Origin: JAFAMS01 sp049520515
GTDB taxonomy: Bacteria > Vulcanimicrobiota > Vulcanimicrobiia > Vulcanimicrobiales > Vulcanimicrobiaceae
DNA length: 64,000 nucleotides
Assembly: GCA_049520515.1 (NCBI GenBank)
Contig: JBEKPS010000009.1
Location: 52,375-116,374, forward strand
Direction: 5' to 3'
A program made the position numbers and the translations under genes. Positions 51,461-60,417 of the stretch are shown here, piece by piece. A model generated the notes under the pieces. It saw nothing but the letters and a program-made list of their open reading frames with translations. It had not been told where the DNA came from and ran no database searches. The stretch's first letter is position 1; every line of letters begins with the position of its first letter.

Positions 51461-51892
51461 ATGTTTATCGATAACACAATCATGGTGGGCGCGAATTTTT
51501 TTAACAATAACGTCGGGATTGGATTTCCTGATGGCAGTGCGATAACGGAAATCATTTCACCAGGTGATAATGTAAACGGCGTTTTGATACGGACACTAAC
51601 TATTACCGCACAATGGGATTTCGATACGAGCGAGTATGAAGGCAGCGCAACGTACGTTTACGCGGATACGAGCGTCCCGTCCACCCCATATGACACATCA
51701 AAGCGCGTAATTTACTTTGTTGTGTCTCCGTATAATAATCTTGCGCCTCAAGCTTATCAATGGACCGGGACGATGCCGTACCCGGTTGCCCTCCCATCAG
51801 GATACGGACTCTGGCTTGCCTGTCAGGGCGGTCCAACAACCGACACGTCGATTACGACTGCCGCCATTACTTGGGACTATGTAACAATCTAA
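51461..51892 (+). CDS. Orphan hypothetical protein (AT-richer than surroundings)
   Basis: A 143-residue protein with a strong AAGGAG ribosome-binding site nine bases before ATG 51461. Composition is rich in Thr, Ser, Tyr, Asn and Gly and poor in Lys; alternating hydrophobic/polar stretches (IRTLTITAQWDFD, RVIYFVVSPYN) suggest an all-beta fold, perhaps a structural, carbohydrate-binding or virion-like protein. No signal peptide. Its bases are visibly AT-richer with different codon use than all neighbours, and it is flanked by copies of the rpsB leader repeat, suggesting acquisition. No family recognised. Confidence 0.75.
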   Translation: MFIDNTIMVGANFFNNNVGIGFPDGSAITEIISPGDNVNGVLIRTLTITAQWDFDTSEYEGSATYVYADTSVPSTPYDTSKRVIYFVVSPYNNLAPQAYQWTGTMPYPVALPSGYGLWLACQGGPTTDTSITTAAITWDYVTI

Positions 51893-51978
51893 CTTCGCCG
51901 CGCGATGATCTTAGCGTACGCCCGCCTCTCAGTTCGCGCGGGCATCACCTGGGTCGCGTCGGCAGGCACGGCGGACGC

Positions 51979-52066
51979 CCTGTCGGCCGACCCGGGGGAT
52001 AATGGCGCTCGGCCTCATGCCCGGCGAGATAGGAACAACCGTCGGACCATAACACGCCGCGTCGAG
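51979..52066. repeat. Direct repeat, copy 2 (degenerate rpsB leader)
   Basis: 88-nt imperfect copy of 51154-51260, same orientation. It lacks about 19 nt containing the small CCCGC/GCGGG hairpin, the large hairpin stem carries mismatches, and the -10 region reads TGTTATGGT instead of TGATATAAT. It is therefore a decaying duplicate. It lies just upstream of the FkbM gene; nothing else was seen in 51893-51978. Confidence 0.8.
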
Positions 52067-52084
52067 AAAGCCGATTCATACAGG

Positions 52085-52894
52085 GTGAGCGATCCCCTGG
52101 CACGGCCGACGACCCTCTATCTCGGCGGCAATCGTGCCATCACCAAGACGAGGTACGGGGCGCGTATCTTCTTTGACACACGCGACCTCTCGGTCGGAAT
52201 CCCACTGGCACTGGACGGCGACTACGAACCGGATCTCAACCCTTGGATGATCGGGATGCTCCGGCCCGGCGACGTCGCCGTCGACGTCGGCGCGAACATC
52301 GGATTCTATACGATTCATTTCGCAGCGCGCGTGGGTGCCAGCGGTCACGTTCACGCCTTCGAGTGCAATCCAGACGTAGCTGCGCTGCTGCGGGATTCGA
52401 TCGAAATCAACTACCTCAAGGAGCGTTGTACGCTTCATTCATTTGCCATCAGCGATAGCATCGGCGAAGTTACGTTCCATCAGCCTGTCAAGCATCAGGG
52501 TGGTGGGTCGCTCGTCGAAATTAATCTCGCCAATGATACGTGGACGCCGATCACCGTTTCGGCGACAACGCTCGACGCGGTGTTCTCCGGAAGCGAACCG
52601 CCTGTGCGCTTGCTGCATATCGACACGGAATTCTCCGAACCGAACGTTATCGCCGGCGGCCACTCGTTCATCGAACGGCACCGCGACATGATCGTCGTGC
52701 TGGAAGTCCTCGGCGAAGCTTCGCGCAATCGCGGCGATGATTCGCTGCGTGCGGCGCTCGAATATCTCATGGGGACCGGTCGCGCGCTGTGCGTGATTCA
52801 AAACAACAAGCCGATAGAGATCTCCATCGCGCAACTCTTAGAGTACCCACTGGCGAACGCAGCGGCGATACCACGACACCTCGCGGGCGCATAG
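52085..52894 (+). CDS. FkbM-family methyltransferase
   Basis: About 269 residues with the FkbM O-methyltransferase pattern: VAVDVGANIGFYTIHFA, VHAFECNPDVAALL, LHIDTEFSEPNVIAGG and a C-terminal VVLEVLGE. The frame is open further upstream, but that part reads through the duplicated rpsB leader repeat and is unlikely to be coding, so GTG 52085 was chosen. First gene of the plus-strand decoration operon. Probably methylates a sugar hydroxyl. Confidence 0.85.
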   Translation: MSDPLARPTTLYLGGNRAITKTRYGARIFFDTRDLSVGIPLALDGDYEPDLNPWMIGMLRPGDVAVDVGANIGFYTIHFAARVGASGHVHAFECNPDVAALLRDSIEINYLKERCTLHSFAISDSIGEVTFHQPVKHQGGGSLVEINLANDTWTPITVSATTLDAVFSGSEPPVRLLHIDTEFSEPNVIAGGHSFIERHRDMIVVLEVLGEASRNRGDDSLRAALEYLMGTGRALCVIQNNKPIEISIAQLLEYPLANAAAIPRHLAGA

Positions 52895-52896
52895 CG

Positions 52897-53913
52897 ATGG
52901 ACAGCCCCTTTATCAATAACAAACCTCAAATCGTCTTGGGCCTTGCTGCGTCGGGAAAGCTGCCAGAGCCATTCGCCTTGATCGACATAGGAGCATCGGG
53001 CGGAATCTCTTCGGTGTGGTACGCGTTCGGGCAAAGTCTTGTCGCATATGGTTTCGACCGGCTCGTTAACGAAATCGATCGACTCAATGCCGCCAAGCCG
53101 CAATTGGGCTCCGTCGAATATATCGCTGCCGAAATCGTGCGCGCACCGGGCGAACCGCCGATATCGGCTCCGCGCGATATGGTCTATAACAAGTCGAGCA
53201 CGCAGCGCTCGGTCGAGCTCCTCGGATTGAATTGGACGCAGGTCGTCAACAATTTCGGCGCAGAGCTCGTCTATGCCAAACGGCGGCTGTCCGTCGACGA
53301 GTTCGCGCGCGAACGAGGCCTTACGACCGTCGACTTTATCAAAACCGACACCGATGGTTACGACTATTCCATTCTCCTCGGCGCCGAGGAAACGCTGCGC
53401 GACCGCAACGTTCTCGGTTTGGCGGTCGAAGTCAACTTCAACACGGCGCCTCACCCAGAGGCCAACCTTTTCGCGAACCACGATCTCTACTTGCGTTCGC
53501 TTGGGTTTAGCCTCTTCGACCTTGACGTACGGCGGTACACTCGAGCCGCACTGCCGGGGAAATTTCTTCTCAACCTCCCGTCACCAACCGAGTCCGGCCA
53601 GCCCTGTCAGGGAGACGCAATTTATTTACGCGACTTCGCGGACCCGGATTTCGAACGGGCATTTCCTCATATTCGCCCCACGTTGCCTCGGCTGCTCAAG
53701 ATGGTGAGCCTCTTTGAGATCTTCGGCCTCAACGACTGTGCGGTGGAATTGATCGAGGTGTATCGCGACACGATCGCGCCACACATCGACATCGAGCAGC
53801 TCTGCAGCATGCTCTCACAAGAGGCCCACGGCGTCCCCGACTATGCGTCGTTCATGAGGGGCTTCGAGCACTGCGTCAGATCGGCTCGATTTAGCGCCTT
53901 TCCTGAGGTCTGA
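52897..53913 (+). CDS. FkbM-like methyltransferase
   Basis: A 338-residue protein starting two bases after the preceding stop. N-terminal FALIDIGASGGIS is a variant motif I; the central VDFIKTDTDGYDYSILLGAEETL and VLGLAVEVNF follow FkbM family layout. The ~120-residue C-terminal helical part is not recognised. Ordered SAM-site acidic residues (DTDG) are intact. Acceptor unknown. Confidence 0.82.
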   Translation: MDSPFINNKPQIVLGLAASGKLPEPFALIDIGASGGISSVWYAFGQSLVAYGFDRLVNEIDRLNAAKPQLGSVEYIAAEIVRAPGEPPISAPRDMVYNKSSTQRSVELLGLNWTQVVNNFGAELVYAKRRLSVDEFARERGLTTVDFIKTDTDGYDYSILLGAEETLRDRNVLGLAVEVNFNTAPHPEANLFANHDLYLRSLGFSLFDLDVRRYTRAALPGKFLLNLPSPTESGQPCQGDAIYLRDFADPDFERAFPHIRPTLPRLLKMVSLFEIFGLNDCAVELIEVYRDTIAPHIDIEQLCSMLSQEAHGVPDYASFMRGFEHCVRSARFSAFPEV

Positions 53914-53952
53914 GCCTCAACTACCCCCTTTGTGGGGCCGAAACCAAAGACA

Positions 53953-54093
53953 TGAAGGCCTGGGCCGGGATATTGGCATTTGTCTCGCAGGGAGCGTCAG
54001 CGCTCTTAATGCGCTGGTATCTCGTCGAGGTCCGCAAGCTCGATGTCCCTTTGGCACCCGATGAAGCGATCCACACGTACCCCCTCGCTTGAA
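53953..54093 (+). CDS. Possible 46-residue membrane-associated peptide
   Basis: ATG 53953 opens 46 codons (starts KAWAGILAFVSQGASALLM), a hydrophobic N-terminus followed by charged residues. The 248-bp gap between the FkbM and carbamoyltransferase genes holds only this and the next small ORF. A CCCC/GGGG hairpin (53929-53941 area) precedes it. No convincing ribosome-binding site; could be a gene remnant. Confidence 0.3.
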
Positions 54094-54165
54094 CTAATCT
54101 TCAAGCTGATCGGACTGCTCGCGCGTCTTCGCGGAAGACGCTCCGAATCGATGGGCTGGCGGTGA
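54043..54165 (+). CDS. Possible 40-residue basic peptide coupled to the carbamoyltransferase
   Basis: ORF from ATG 54043 (or ATG 54061) ending at TGA 54163-54165, which overlaps the GTG start of the carbamoyltransferase (GTGA). The peptide contains LELIFKLIGLLARLRGRR, a short amphipathic helix with a basic tail. Small proteins of the DUF5989 type accompany some carbamoyltransferases, but the match is not persuasive. The stop-start overlap is the main evidence. Confidence 0.35.
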   Translation: MSLWHPMKRSTRTPSLELIFKLIGLLARLRGRRSESMGWR

Positions 54166-55889
54166 ACGTTCTCGGCATCTCGTGCTACTATCACGATTCT
54201 GCGGCAGCGCTCGTCGACGATAGTTCGATCAAGTTTGCGATCCAAGAAGAGCGCCTGAGCCGGCTCAAGCACGACTCACGGCTGCCGGTGCTTGCGATCG
54301 GACGGGCGCTCGAATTCGCGCGTCTGCGGATCAACGAGCTCGACGCAGTGGCCTTCTACGAGGACCCGCGTAAAAAACTCGGGCGGCTTTGGGACCAAGT
54401 CCTCGATGGTTGGCCGAACACTCGGCGCCTCTTTTTTGAAGACATCCCCTACTTCTATCGCCACAAGTATCCGATTGCGGAGCAGTTGCGCAAGCATCTT
54501 GGCTTCAAAGGTCGCGTCGAATTCTGCGATCACCACACCTCGCACGCGGCCTCGGCGTTCTATACGTCGCCGTTCGAACGCGCCGTCGTGCTGACGGTCG
54601 ACGGCGTCGGTGAATACGACACGGTCGCCGTTCACGTCGGAGAAGGCAATCGTTTGCGAAAAGTTCGCTCGATCGTTTTCCCGCATTCTCTCGGCCTGCT
54701 TTATTCAGTGTTCACCGACTACTTGGGCTTCGAGGTAAACGAAGGCGAATACAAGGTGATGGGCCTTGCGCCATACGGAAAACCCGTCTACCGCGACAAG
54801 ATCCTTGGGCCGATCCTTCAGCTGCGCGACGACGGTTCTTTCACGCTCGAGCCGAGCTTCTTCGACTTCAGCGATAAGAGCCGTCACTTTTCAGAGAGCC
54901 TCGTGCGGCATCTCGGAATGCCTCCGCGGACTTCCAAGGCTCCGATGTCGCAAGAGTACATGGATCTTGCGGCTTCGATGCAAAGCGTGCTCGAAACGGC
55001 ACTGATCTCGATGGTCGGCCGTCTCGCCACAGAGTTCCAAACGAAAGACTTCTGCTTCGCGGGTGGCGTCGCGCTCAATTGCACCGCCAACGCGGAGCTC
55101 ATCCGAGCGCTGGGAATTCGCTCGCACATTCATCCCGCTGCCGGCGACGCGGGCGGCGCGCTCGGCGCGGCGTTCAACGCCATCTTCCAACACGACGCGA
55201 GTGCTGCTACGCGGCGGTACGATTTTTCGGCATATCTCGGGATCGAGTATCCGCAGGCCGTAACCAAAGCCACCTTCACGCTGAATAAGATTCCGTTTGC
55301 CGGCAGCGAGCAACCGGCACGAGATATTGCACGTCTCCTTGCCGACGGGAAGGTGGTCGCGATTGTGAACGGACGCGACGAGTGGGGACCGCGCGCACTC
55401 GGCGCTCGCTCCATTCTCGCCGATCCGCGCGCCGCGAACATGAAAGATCACCTCAACGCAAAGATCAAGTTTCGCGAAGAGTTCCGGCCCTTCGCTCCGG
55501 TCGTCAAACAGGAGCACTACGCGGAGTACTTCGAGACGCTCGATATGGAAGCCACACCGTTCATGCTGTACACGCATCGGGCGAAGCGCCCATCCGACAT
55601 CGCCGCGGCCGTCCATGTCGATGGGACGAGCCGTGTCCAAACCGTCTCGCGCGAACAGAATCAATACCTGTACGATATTCTTGATAAGTTTCACAAGCTG
55701 ACCGGCGTGCCCGTACTCTTGAACACATCATTCAATCTGCGAGGCGAGCCAATCGTCTCGAGTCCCTCAGACGCGCTTCGAACGTTTGAAAACTCCGGAA
55801 TCGACTGCCTTGCGATTGGCAATCTCCTTGTCCATAAGCAAGAAAGCGCGCCGGTTGCCGCACTGGCCGGCTCTGAGAAAGCGTGCTAG
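54162..55889 (+). CDS. NodU/TobZ-family carbamoyltransferase
   Basis: A 575-residue carbamoyltransferase that makes carbamoyl-AMP from carbamoyl phosphate and ATP and transfers the carbamoyl group to a sugar hydroxyl. Landmarks: MNVLGISCYYHDSAAAL, the histidine-rich CDHHTSHAASAF, a central FAGGVALNCTANAEL and the C-terminal WGPRALGARSILADPR plus VLLNTSFNLRGEPIV. Start GTG 54162. Followed by a GNAT-like gene with 7-bp overlap. Confidence 0.95.
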   Translation: MNVLGISCYYHDSAAALVDDSSIKFAIQEERLSRLKHDSRLPVLAIGRALEFARLRINELDAVAFYEDPRKKLGRLWDQVLDGWPNTRRLFFEDIPYFYRHKYPIAEQLRKHLGFKGRVEFCDHHTSHAASAFYTSPFERAVVLTVDGVGEYDTVAVHVGEGNRLRKVRSIVFPHSLGLLYSVFTDYLGFEVNEGEYKVMGLAPYGKPVYRDKILGPILQLRDDGSFTLEPSFFDFSDKSRHFSESLVRHLGMPPRTSKAPMSQEYMDLAASMQSVLETALISMVGRLATEFQTKDFCFAGGVALNCTANAELIRALGIRSHIHPAAGDAGGALGAAFNAIFQHDASAATRRYDFSAYLGIEYPQAVTKATFTLNKIPFAGSEQPARDIARLLADGKVVAIVNGRDEWGPRALGARSILADPRAANMKDHLNAKIKFREEFRPFAPVVKQEHYAEYFETLDMEATPFMLYTHRAKRPSDIAAAVHVDGTSRVQTVSREQNQYLYDILDKFHKLTGVPVLLNTSFNLRGEPIVSSPSDALRTFENSGIDCLAIGNLLVHKQESAPVAALAGSEKAC

Positions 55890-56773
55890 GCTTTCGTCCT
55901 AAGGGCAAAACGAAAGGGCACCGACCGAACTACGGGCACCACCGCATTCGCGAATTCCCTCAGGAAAAAGATAAGAGCGTCCGCCAGACTCGATTCGAGA
56001 ACCACACGCTCGCAGAGTTCATCGAAAACCTTCGGCGCCGAAGCGCTTCGGGCGCGTGGCAGGAGCTCTTGGAGCGTTACGATGCGCCAAGATCGTTCCC
56101 CGATCTGGCAAATTTTCGTCTCGGCCCCAACCCGTTCGGTCTAACCGCCCTTGATTGGATCGTCTTCAGAAAAGAAGGTGGTCGCGCTTCGTCTCTCGTC
56201 GCGCACGGCATCACGACACGGATTCGGTGGAGCGGCGAGTCTACCGACTTGCCGCGCGGGTGGACCGGAGCCGTGCGCCAGAGCTATGAAAACTCCGTAT
56301 TAGGTGACGAATCGCCCAACACGTTAATCGGTCTCTTCATTTTCGCAGAAACCGCATTCCGCGAACACGGCTGGGCAGCCGAAGTTGCAGAGGCGATGAA
56401 AGAATTGGCACGCGAAGAGGGCATGCATAGCCTCATCATTCCGCTGCGGTTGCCTACGCGCTATGAATGGCAAAACGCGCGCTTGCCCTATGCCGAATTC
56501 GCGTTGCGCAAGCGCGATGACGGCGAATTTGCCGACCACTGGCTGCGAATGCATACGCGGCTTGGCGCTCGCGTAATCGGGACGTGCGACGTCTCGCATC
56601 AGCACGCGTTTCACTCGGACGATTTGCCGCTATTGTTTGAGTGCGATCCGATCGAGCGCACGGGCAGCTACATCGTACGGTCGCACGGAGAACACTATGC
56701 GGCCTATGTCGATCTCGAACGAGAGTGTGCCGTGATCAACGAAGGCTGCGTCTGGGTAAGATATCACCTTTGA
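55883..56773 (+). CDS. GNAT-like acyltransferase, putative
   Basis: A 296-residue protein; GTG 55883 lies inside the carbamoyltransferase end. Residues about 100-235 resemble large GNAT N-acetyltransferases: LIGLFIFAETAFREHGWAAEV, EEGMHSLIIPLRLPTRYEW and DHWLRMHTRLGARVIGTCDVSHQ. The acetyl-CoA pyrophosphate loop is not sharply defined. The first ~40 residues are basic and low-complexity. Might acetylate an amino sugar of the glycan. The last 10 bp overlap a convergent hydrolase gene. Confidence 0.6.
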   Translation: MLGFRPKGKTKGHRPNYGHHRIREFPQEKDKSVRQTRFENHTLAEFIENLRRRSASGAWQELLERYDAPRSFPDLANFRLGPNPFGLTALDWIVFRKEGGRASSLVAHGITTRIRWSGESTDLPRGWTGAVRQSYENSVLGDESPNTLIGLFIFAETAFREHGWAAEVAEAMKELAREEGMHSLIIPLRLPTRYEWQNARLPYAEFALRKRDDGEFADHWLRMHTRLGARVIGTCDVSHQHAFHSDDLPLLFECDPIERTGSYIVRSHGEHYAAYVDLERECAVINEGCVWVRYHL

Positions 56774-57570
56774 GGAACCGCCAACGCTTCGAGCGCTTCC
56801 GAAACGGCGGCAGCGATGCGCGGATAACGAGACGGCCTCAAATGAAACATGTCCCAAAAGTCCGCACGAAAATCGTCTTGTAATCTCGAGTCAAATACCT
56901 TGAAGAGGTCGATCAGAGGCGTTCGAGTCGCTGCTGCAGCTTCTCGAATGATTGAATTTCGTTCGTAGACATGCGCAAAGAACTCCCTTTGGCGCGGCAA
57001 GCTGTACGCGTGCGTACCAAGAAACCGGAAGAAGGTCTCGCCGTCTCCTTCTGATCTGAATCGATCGCTGAGGTCGACGTTGACGATCTCTTCGTTCAAG
57101 CTCGTCGGCGACGTGACGAGCACCGCATTCGGGATGACTTTTAACGCGGTTAGCAGCTCTTGCTCGAAGGTGGCGTTCTGACCGATGATATTGACGCCCG
57201 GCATCACGACGTTGAACTCTACCCTCCGATACTTGTTGAAGATTTTAGCTCGCGAGAATATGGAATCGGAGGAACTCCCCTCGACTCCGCCGTTCAAGAA
57301 CGTGCAGCTCGGGGCGAAATCGTTCAACATTTCCGGCCAGCTTCGCGTATAGGTGGAAAAGACGACGGAATCGCCCCAGACCACGCCGATTGGCGCGTCC
57401 GGCTCGACCTCCGGCCCACGAAGCCCAAGGGTGTTCGTCTCCCAAAGCATGTTGCCGTCCGGATCGACCATGCAGAAATTCGGCTTTAACCACCCGGTCG
57501 TTTCGTCAAAGTATGCAGCTTTTACAAGTCCATGGTCGACGTCCGGGTCCCAAAGGTAGACGCTCTTCAC
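56764..57570 (-). CDS. SGNH/GDSL-like hydrolase or acyltransferase-like protein
   Basis: A 268-residue protein with a GDS nucleophile block (VVWGDSVVFSTYT), a Gly-Asn-like block further on and a C-terminal DMFHLRPS that could supply the Asp/His dyad, so an SGNH fold is likely. These enzymes add or remove acyl groups on polysaccharides. No signal peptide is visible. It follows the methyltransferase by 9 bp. Confidence 0.7.
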   Translation of the reverse strand: MKSVYLWDPDVDHGLVKAAYFDETTGWLKPNFCMVDPDGNMLWETNTLGLRGPEVEPDAPIGVVWGDSVVFSTYTRSWPEMLNDFAPSCTFLNGGVEGSSSDSIFSRAKIFNKYRRVEFNVVMPGVNIIGQNATFEQELLTALKVIPNAVLVTSPTSLNEEIVNVDLSDRFRSEGDGETFFRFLGTHAYSLPRQREFFAHVYERNSIIREAAAATRTPLIDLFKVFDSRLQDDFRADFWDMFHLRPSRYPRIAAAVSEALEALAVPQR

Positions 57571-57579
57571 GGTCGGGTC

Positions 57580-58422
57580 CTAGGCAAGCCGAGATTGCTG
57601 GTTGGTGATGTGAATCGTGCGCTCGGACGTCGAGAGACCGCTAAATAGCATTTTGTCGGCAGCGGGCAGCGTCAGTGAAATGCCCCTCTGCTGAAAATGC
57701 TGTGCGCGAAATTCGTGAACGCGCAAACAGTATTCCATACCGTCGATGTGGAGACGGCTAATCGGGATTGTAAGCTCGAGCGGCTGTATACCGTCGACGT
57801 AACGATGCATTGAGTTCAGACCGCCCTCGAGGTAATAGAGCCGGGAAACTTCCTCCGACTCGCTTGCTCCCTTTCGCGCGATTACGCCCACCGTAACGGG
57901 GTCAATGACGCATTCGCCCCAAAACTCGATCTCTTCGAATCCGAAATCCGCATCCATCAGCTTATGAAAACCGTGCGGTCCGATACGCCAATAGTCGCCG
58001 TATGCGCGCGTAAAATGCAGCTCGTTATGAAAAGGGACGGTTAGATATACGCAACCGTCGGGCTTGAGGACGCGCGTTATCTCCCTAATCACGGCATGGA
58101 TATCGTCGACATGTTCGAGTAGCGCGAAAGCCAATACCCAATCGTAGTGATTCGACGGGACTTCGGGCATATGCCGCGCGTCCGCGACGAATGTTGGATT
58201 GCCTTCTCCGGAGATCTCGACCGTATGATATTCCGTGTTGCGCAGACGCACGTCGTATCGATAACGTGCTGAATTCGGCCCGGCGCCGATATTGAGGACC
58301 TTGCCGAACGTTTTCTTTCCGAGAATTTCTTTAACGTACGAGCGCATGACAACGCCGCCCAGCATCGTTTGACCTGGAAGCAGCGGAACGATTGCCGGAT
58401 CGAGGGTTCCGGTCTCGATCAC
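57580..58422 (-). CDS. SAM-dependent methyltransferase
   Basis: About 280 residues: KVLNIGAGPNSARYRYD (motif I variant), YHTVEISGEG, DWVLAFALLEHVDDI and YLTVPFHNELH. The GTG at 58422 overlaps the stop of the formyltransferase-radical SAM gene (GTGA), and longer frames run into that gene, so it was chosen as start. The C-terminal 130 residues are beta-rich and unassigned. Likely tailors the same formylated or decorated sugar. Confidence 0.82.
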   Translation of the reverse strand: MIETGTLDPAIVPLLPGQTMLGGVVMRSYVKEILGKKTFGKVLNIGAGPNSARYRYDVRLRNTEYHTVEISGEGNPTFVADARHMPEVPSNHYDWVLAFALLEHVDDIHAVIREITRVLKPDGCVYLTVPFHNELHFTRAYGDYWRIGPHGFHKLMDADFGFEEIEFWGECVIDPVTVGVIARKGASESEEVSRLYYLEGGLNSMHRYVDGIQPLELTIPISRLHIDGMEYCLRVHEFRAQHFQQRGISLTLPAADKMLFSGLSTSERTIHITNQQSRLA

Positions 58423-60410
58423 TGCGTCGCCGCCACCGCGCGCTCGCGGCGTTCGCCGGCATTTTTCAGCGCCTTGCGATAATTGTGCTCCCAGGACCGG
58501 TACTTCCAATCCGGACACTCCGCGCACAGAGGAATGTCGCCACCCTCGCCTTTGCGGTGCTTTTCGCGCCACCACGAGAACATCGCGCCCTGCCAAATCT
58601 CGCGAATTGACTGCTCGTGCACGTTGCCCATGTTGGTGCGTCCCATGATATCGAAGCCGCAGACTTCGACTTTCCCACGCGTGTCGATGTTGAGCCTGTG
58701 GAACGGATACGGACACGGCAGGCCTGCTTCACGATCGAGATACGCGATTGGATCCGCGGATTGATCCGGATCGAGACTTGTATTGCTGCCCCAGGTGAGG
58801 AATTTACGCACGATAACGTTGTCGACGCCGAAATCGTACCAGAAGCGCTCGATTTGATCGATCGTGCCGGATACGATTTCCTGATTGATGACGCTTACCT
58901 CGATCGTGGTCCGGCTCGCGGTGCTGTTGCGCCGGTCGATCATGTAACGCAGCGTCTGGAGCAGGTGCCCCCAATTTAGGCCCTTTCGCACGATGTCGTA
59001 CGTTTTCTCGTCGCCCGCATCGACGCTGATTTCGATGTTATCGGTTTGAGCGGCCAGCAAACGATCGATGTCATCGCCCCGGAACATCGATCCGTTCGAA
59101 TTGAGATAAACTCTCGCGCCGGCTTGCTTGGCGTATTCAATCAGATTCGTCATTCCGGCAGGATGCATCATCGGTTCGCCGCCGCCCGTTATGCGAATCA
59201 TCGAGCCGACACCGTCCGGTAGCCATTTGCGCCGAGCCGCCTCGCCGCACTCATCGGCGATCTTTTCGAAAAGCTCCGGCGCAATATAGGGTGCGTCGCC
59301 ATACTTAAGGCGCAGCTCCGAGTTCCCTGGCGTGTACGGGCAATTCGGACAATGCGCGTTGCACGGATAGGCCACTGAGACGACGATCATGTCTGGAAAC
59401 TCGACGTACCGGTCGAACTCTACGGCTTCGGGCATGTCGACGTCGAACTTCGCGCCCGCTTCGATCGCGCGCGCTGAGAACGGCGTCATCTTGCCGGCAA
59501 ATTGCAACATATCCGCACTCTTGCGGATTACGGCGGCTAAGCGACCGCCGGCGTCGACGAGACCCACGCGAAGCGTACCGTCCATCGTTTTGACCAAAAG
59601 CTCGGCATTCGCGGCATTGACTTGCAAAACGCGACCGGGCTGATCATCGTACGCAACGAAGCCTTCCGCCTTCACGTATGCGATGTCGAACTCGGCGCCG
59701 CAAAAATCAGTGTAGGCGCCTGGATACGGCGTAACGCCCCGAATGCGCCGGAGTATCGTCTGCGTGCCCTGATCGAAGCGCACGTGCGCGTCGCGGCGTT
59801 GCACTGCCGGGTAGACGGTAATCTCGCTCTCGTCTTGTGCGCTTGCTTCCGGCTCCCGGCCCGCGGCGACGCCTGCGATGTACTCGGTCAACACTTCACC
59901 GACCAGCACCGCGAGACGCGCGCGTAGCTCGCCGTCGGTTTCGTCTTTGCGCAAATCCAGCTCGTGCTGGATCAAAATATCGCCGCCGTCGAGATGGCGA
60001 GCCAGCTTGTGCAGGGTGACACCCGTCTTCTTCTCGTCGAAGATGATCGCCCAGTTCGAAGGAGTCGGGCCACGATATTTCGGCAGTAGCGAGGGATGGA
60101 TGTTGATCGCGCGTTTCGCTAGCTTTGCGACATGCGTGCTGAGACGCTTGTCATATGACGCAACAACGAGAACGTCGGCATCGACCTCCGCGATCTTTGC
60201 GAAGGCTGCGTCGTCCCTATCCGGATCGACGTCGCATAAGACTGTTGAGCCTGCTGCCGCCGCGACATCGGAAAGTTGTTCACAGGGATAATACGGGTAG
60301 GAGCCAGGCTCGCGTCGCGTCACGACAAGCGGCACATCAACGCCGCAAGCCCGCAGCGCATCGAACGCCGCGTTTCCGTATCCGGTCAAACCAAAGAGAA
60401 TCGCACGCAT
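58419..60410 (-). CDS. Formyltransferase-radical SAM fusion protein
   Basis: A 663-residue two-part protein. Residues 1-315 are a methionyl-tRNA/sugar-N-formyltransferase-like module: Asn103 and His105 in INIHPSLLPKYRG and Asp141/Asp144 in LDGGDIL, followed by an OB-like C-terminal segment. Residues about 340-640 are a radical SAM module with C350-x3-C354-x2-C357 (YPCNAHCPNC), the GGGEPMMHP motif and later cysteines (PCPYPF, VCGFD, LCAECPDW) for a SPASM-type cluster. ATG 60410 gives the normal formyltransferase N-terminus. Probably N-formylates an amino sugar and performs a radical step on the same substrate or carrier. Confidence 0.88.
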   Translation of the reverse strand: MRAILFGLTGYGNAAFDALRACGVDVPLVVTRREPGSYPYYPCEQLSDVAAAAGSTVLCDVDPDRDDAAFAKIAEVDADVLVVASYDKRLSTHVAKLAKRAINIHPSLLPKYRGPTPSNWAIIFDEKKTGVTLHKLARHLDGGDILIQHELDLRKDETDGELRARLAVLVGEVLTEYIAGVAAGREPEASAQDESEITVYPAVQRRDAHVRFDQGTQTILRRIRGVTPYPGAYTDFCGAEFDIAYVKAEGFVAYDDQPGRVLQVNAANAELLVKTMDGTLRVGLVDAGGRLAAVIRKSADMLQFAGKMTPFSARAIEAGAKFDVDMPEAVEFDRYVEFPDMIVVSVAYPCNAHCPNCPYTPGNSELRLKYGDAPYIAPELFEKIADECGEAARRKWLPDGVGSMIRITGGGEPMMHPAGMTNLIEYAKQAGARVYLNSNGSMFRGDDIDRLLAAQTDNIEISVDAGDEKTYDIVRKGLNWGHLLQTLRYMIDRRNSTASRTTIEVSVINQEIVSGTIDQIERFWYDFGVDNVIVRKFLTWGSNTSLDPDQSADPIAYLDREAGLPCPYPFHRLNIDTRGKVEVCGFDIMGRTNMGNVHEQSIREIWQGAMFSWWREKHRKGEGGDIPLCAECPDWKYRSWEHNYRKALKNAGERRERAVAATQ

Positions 60411-60417
60411 AGTCACG

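Noticed and set aside
51461..51892. Orphan gene as part of a prophage
   Set aside because: No integrase, terminase, portal or other phage genes in the window; only composition differs.
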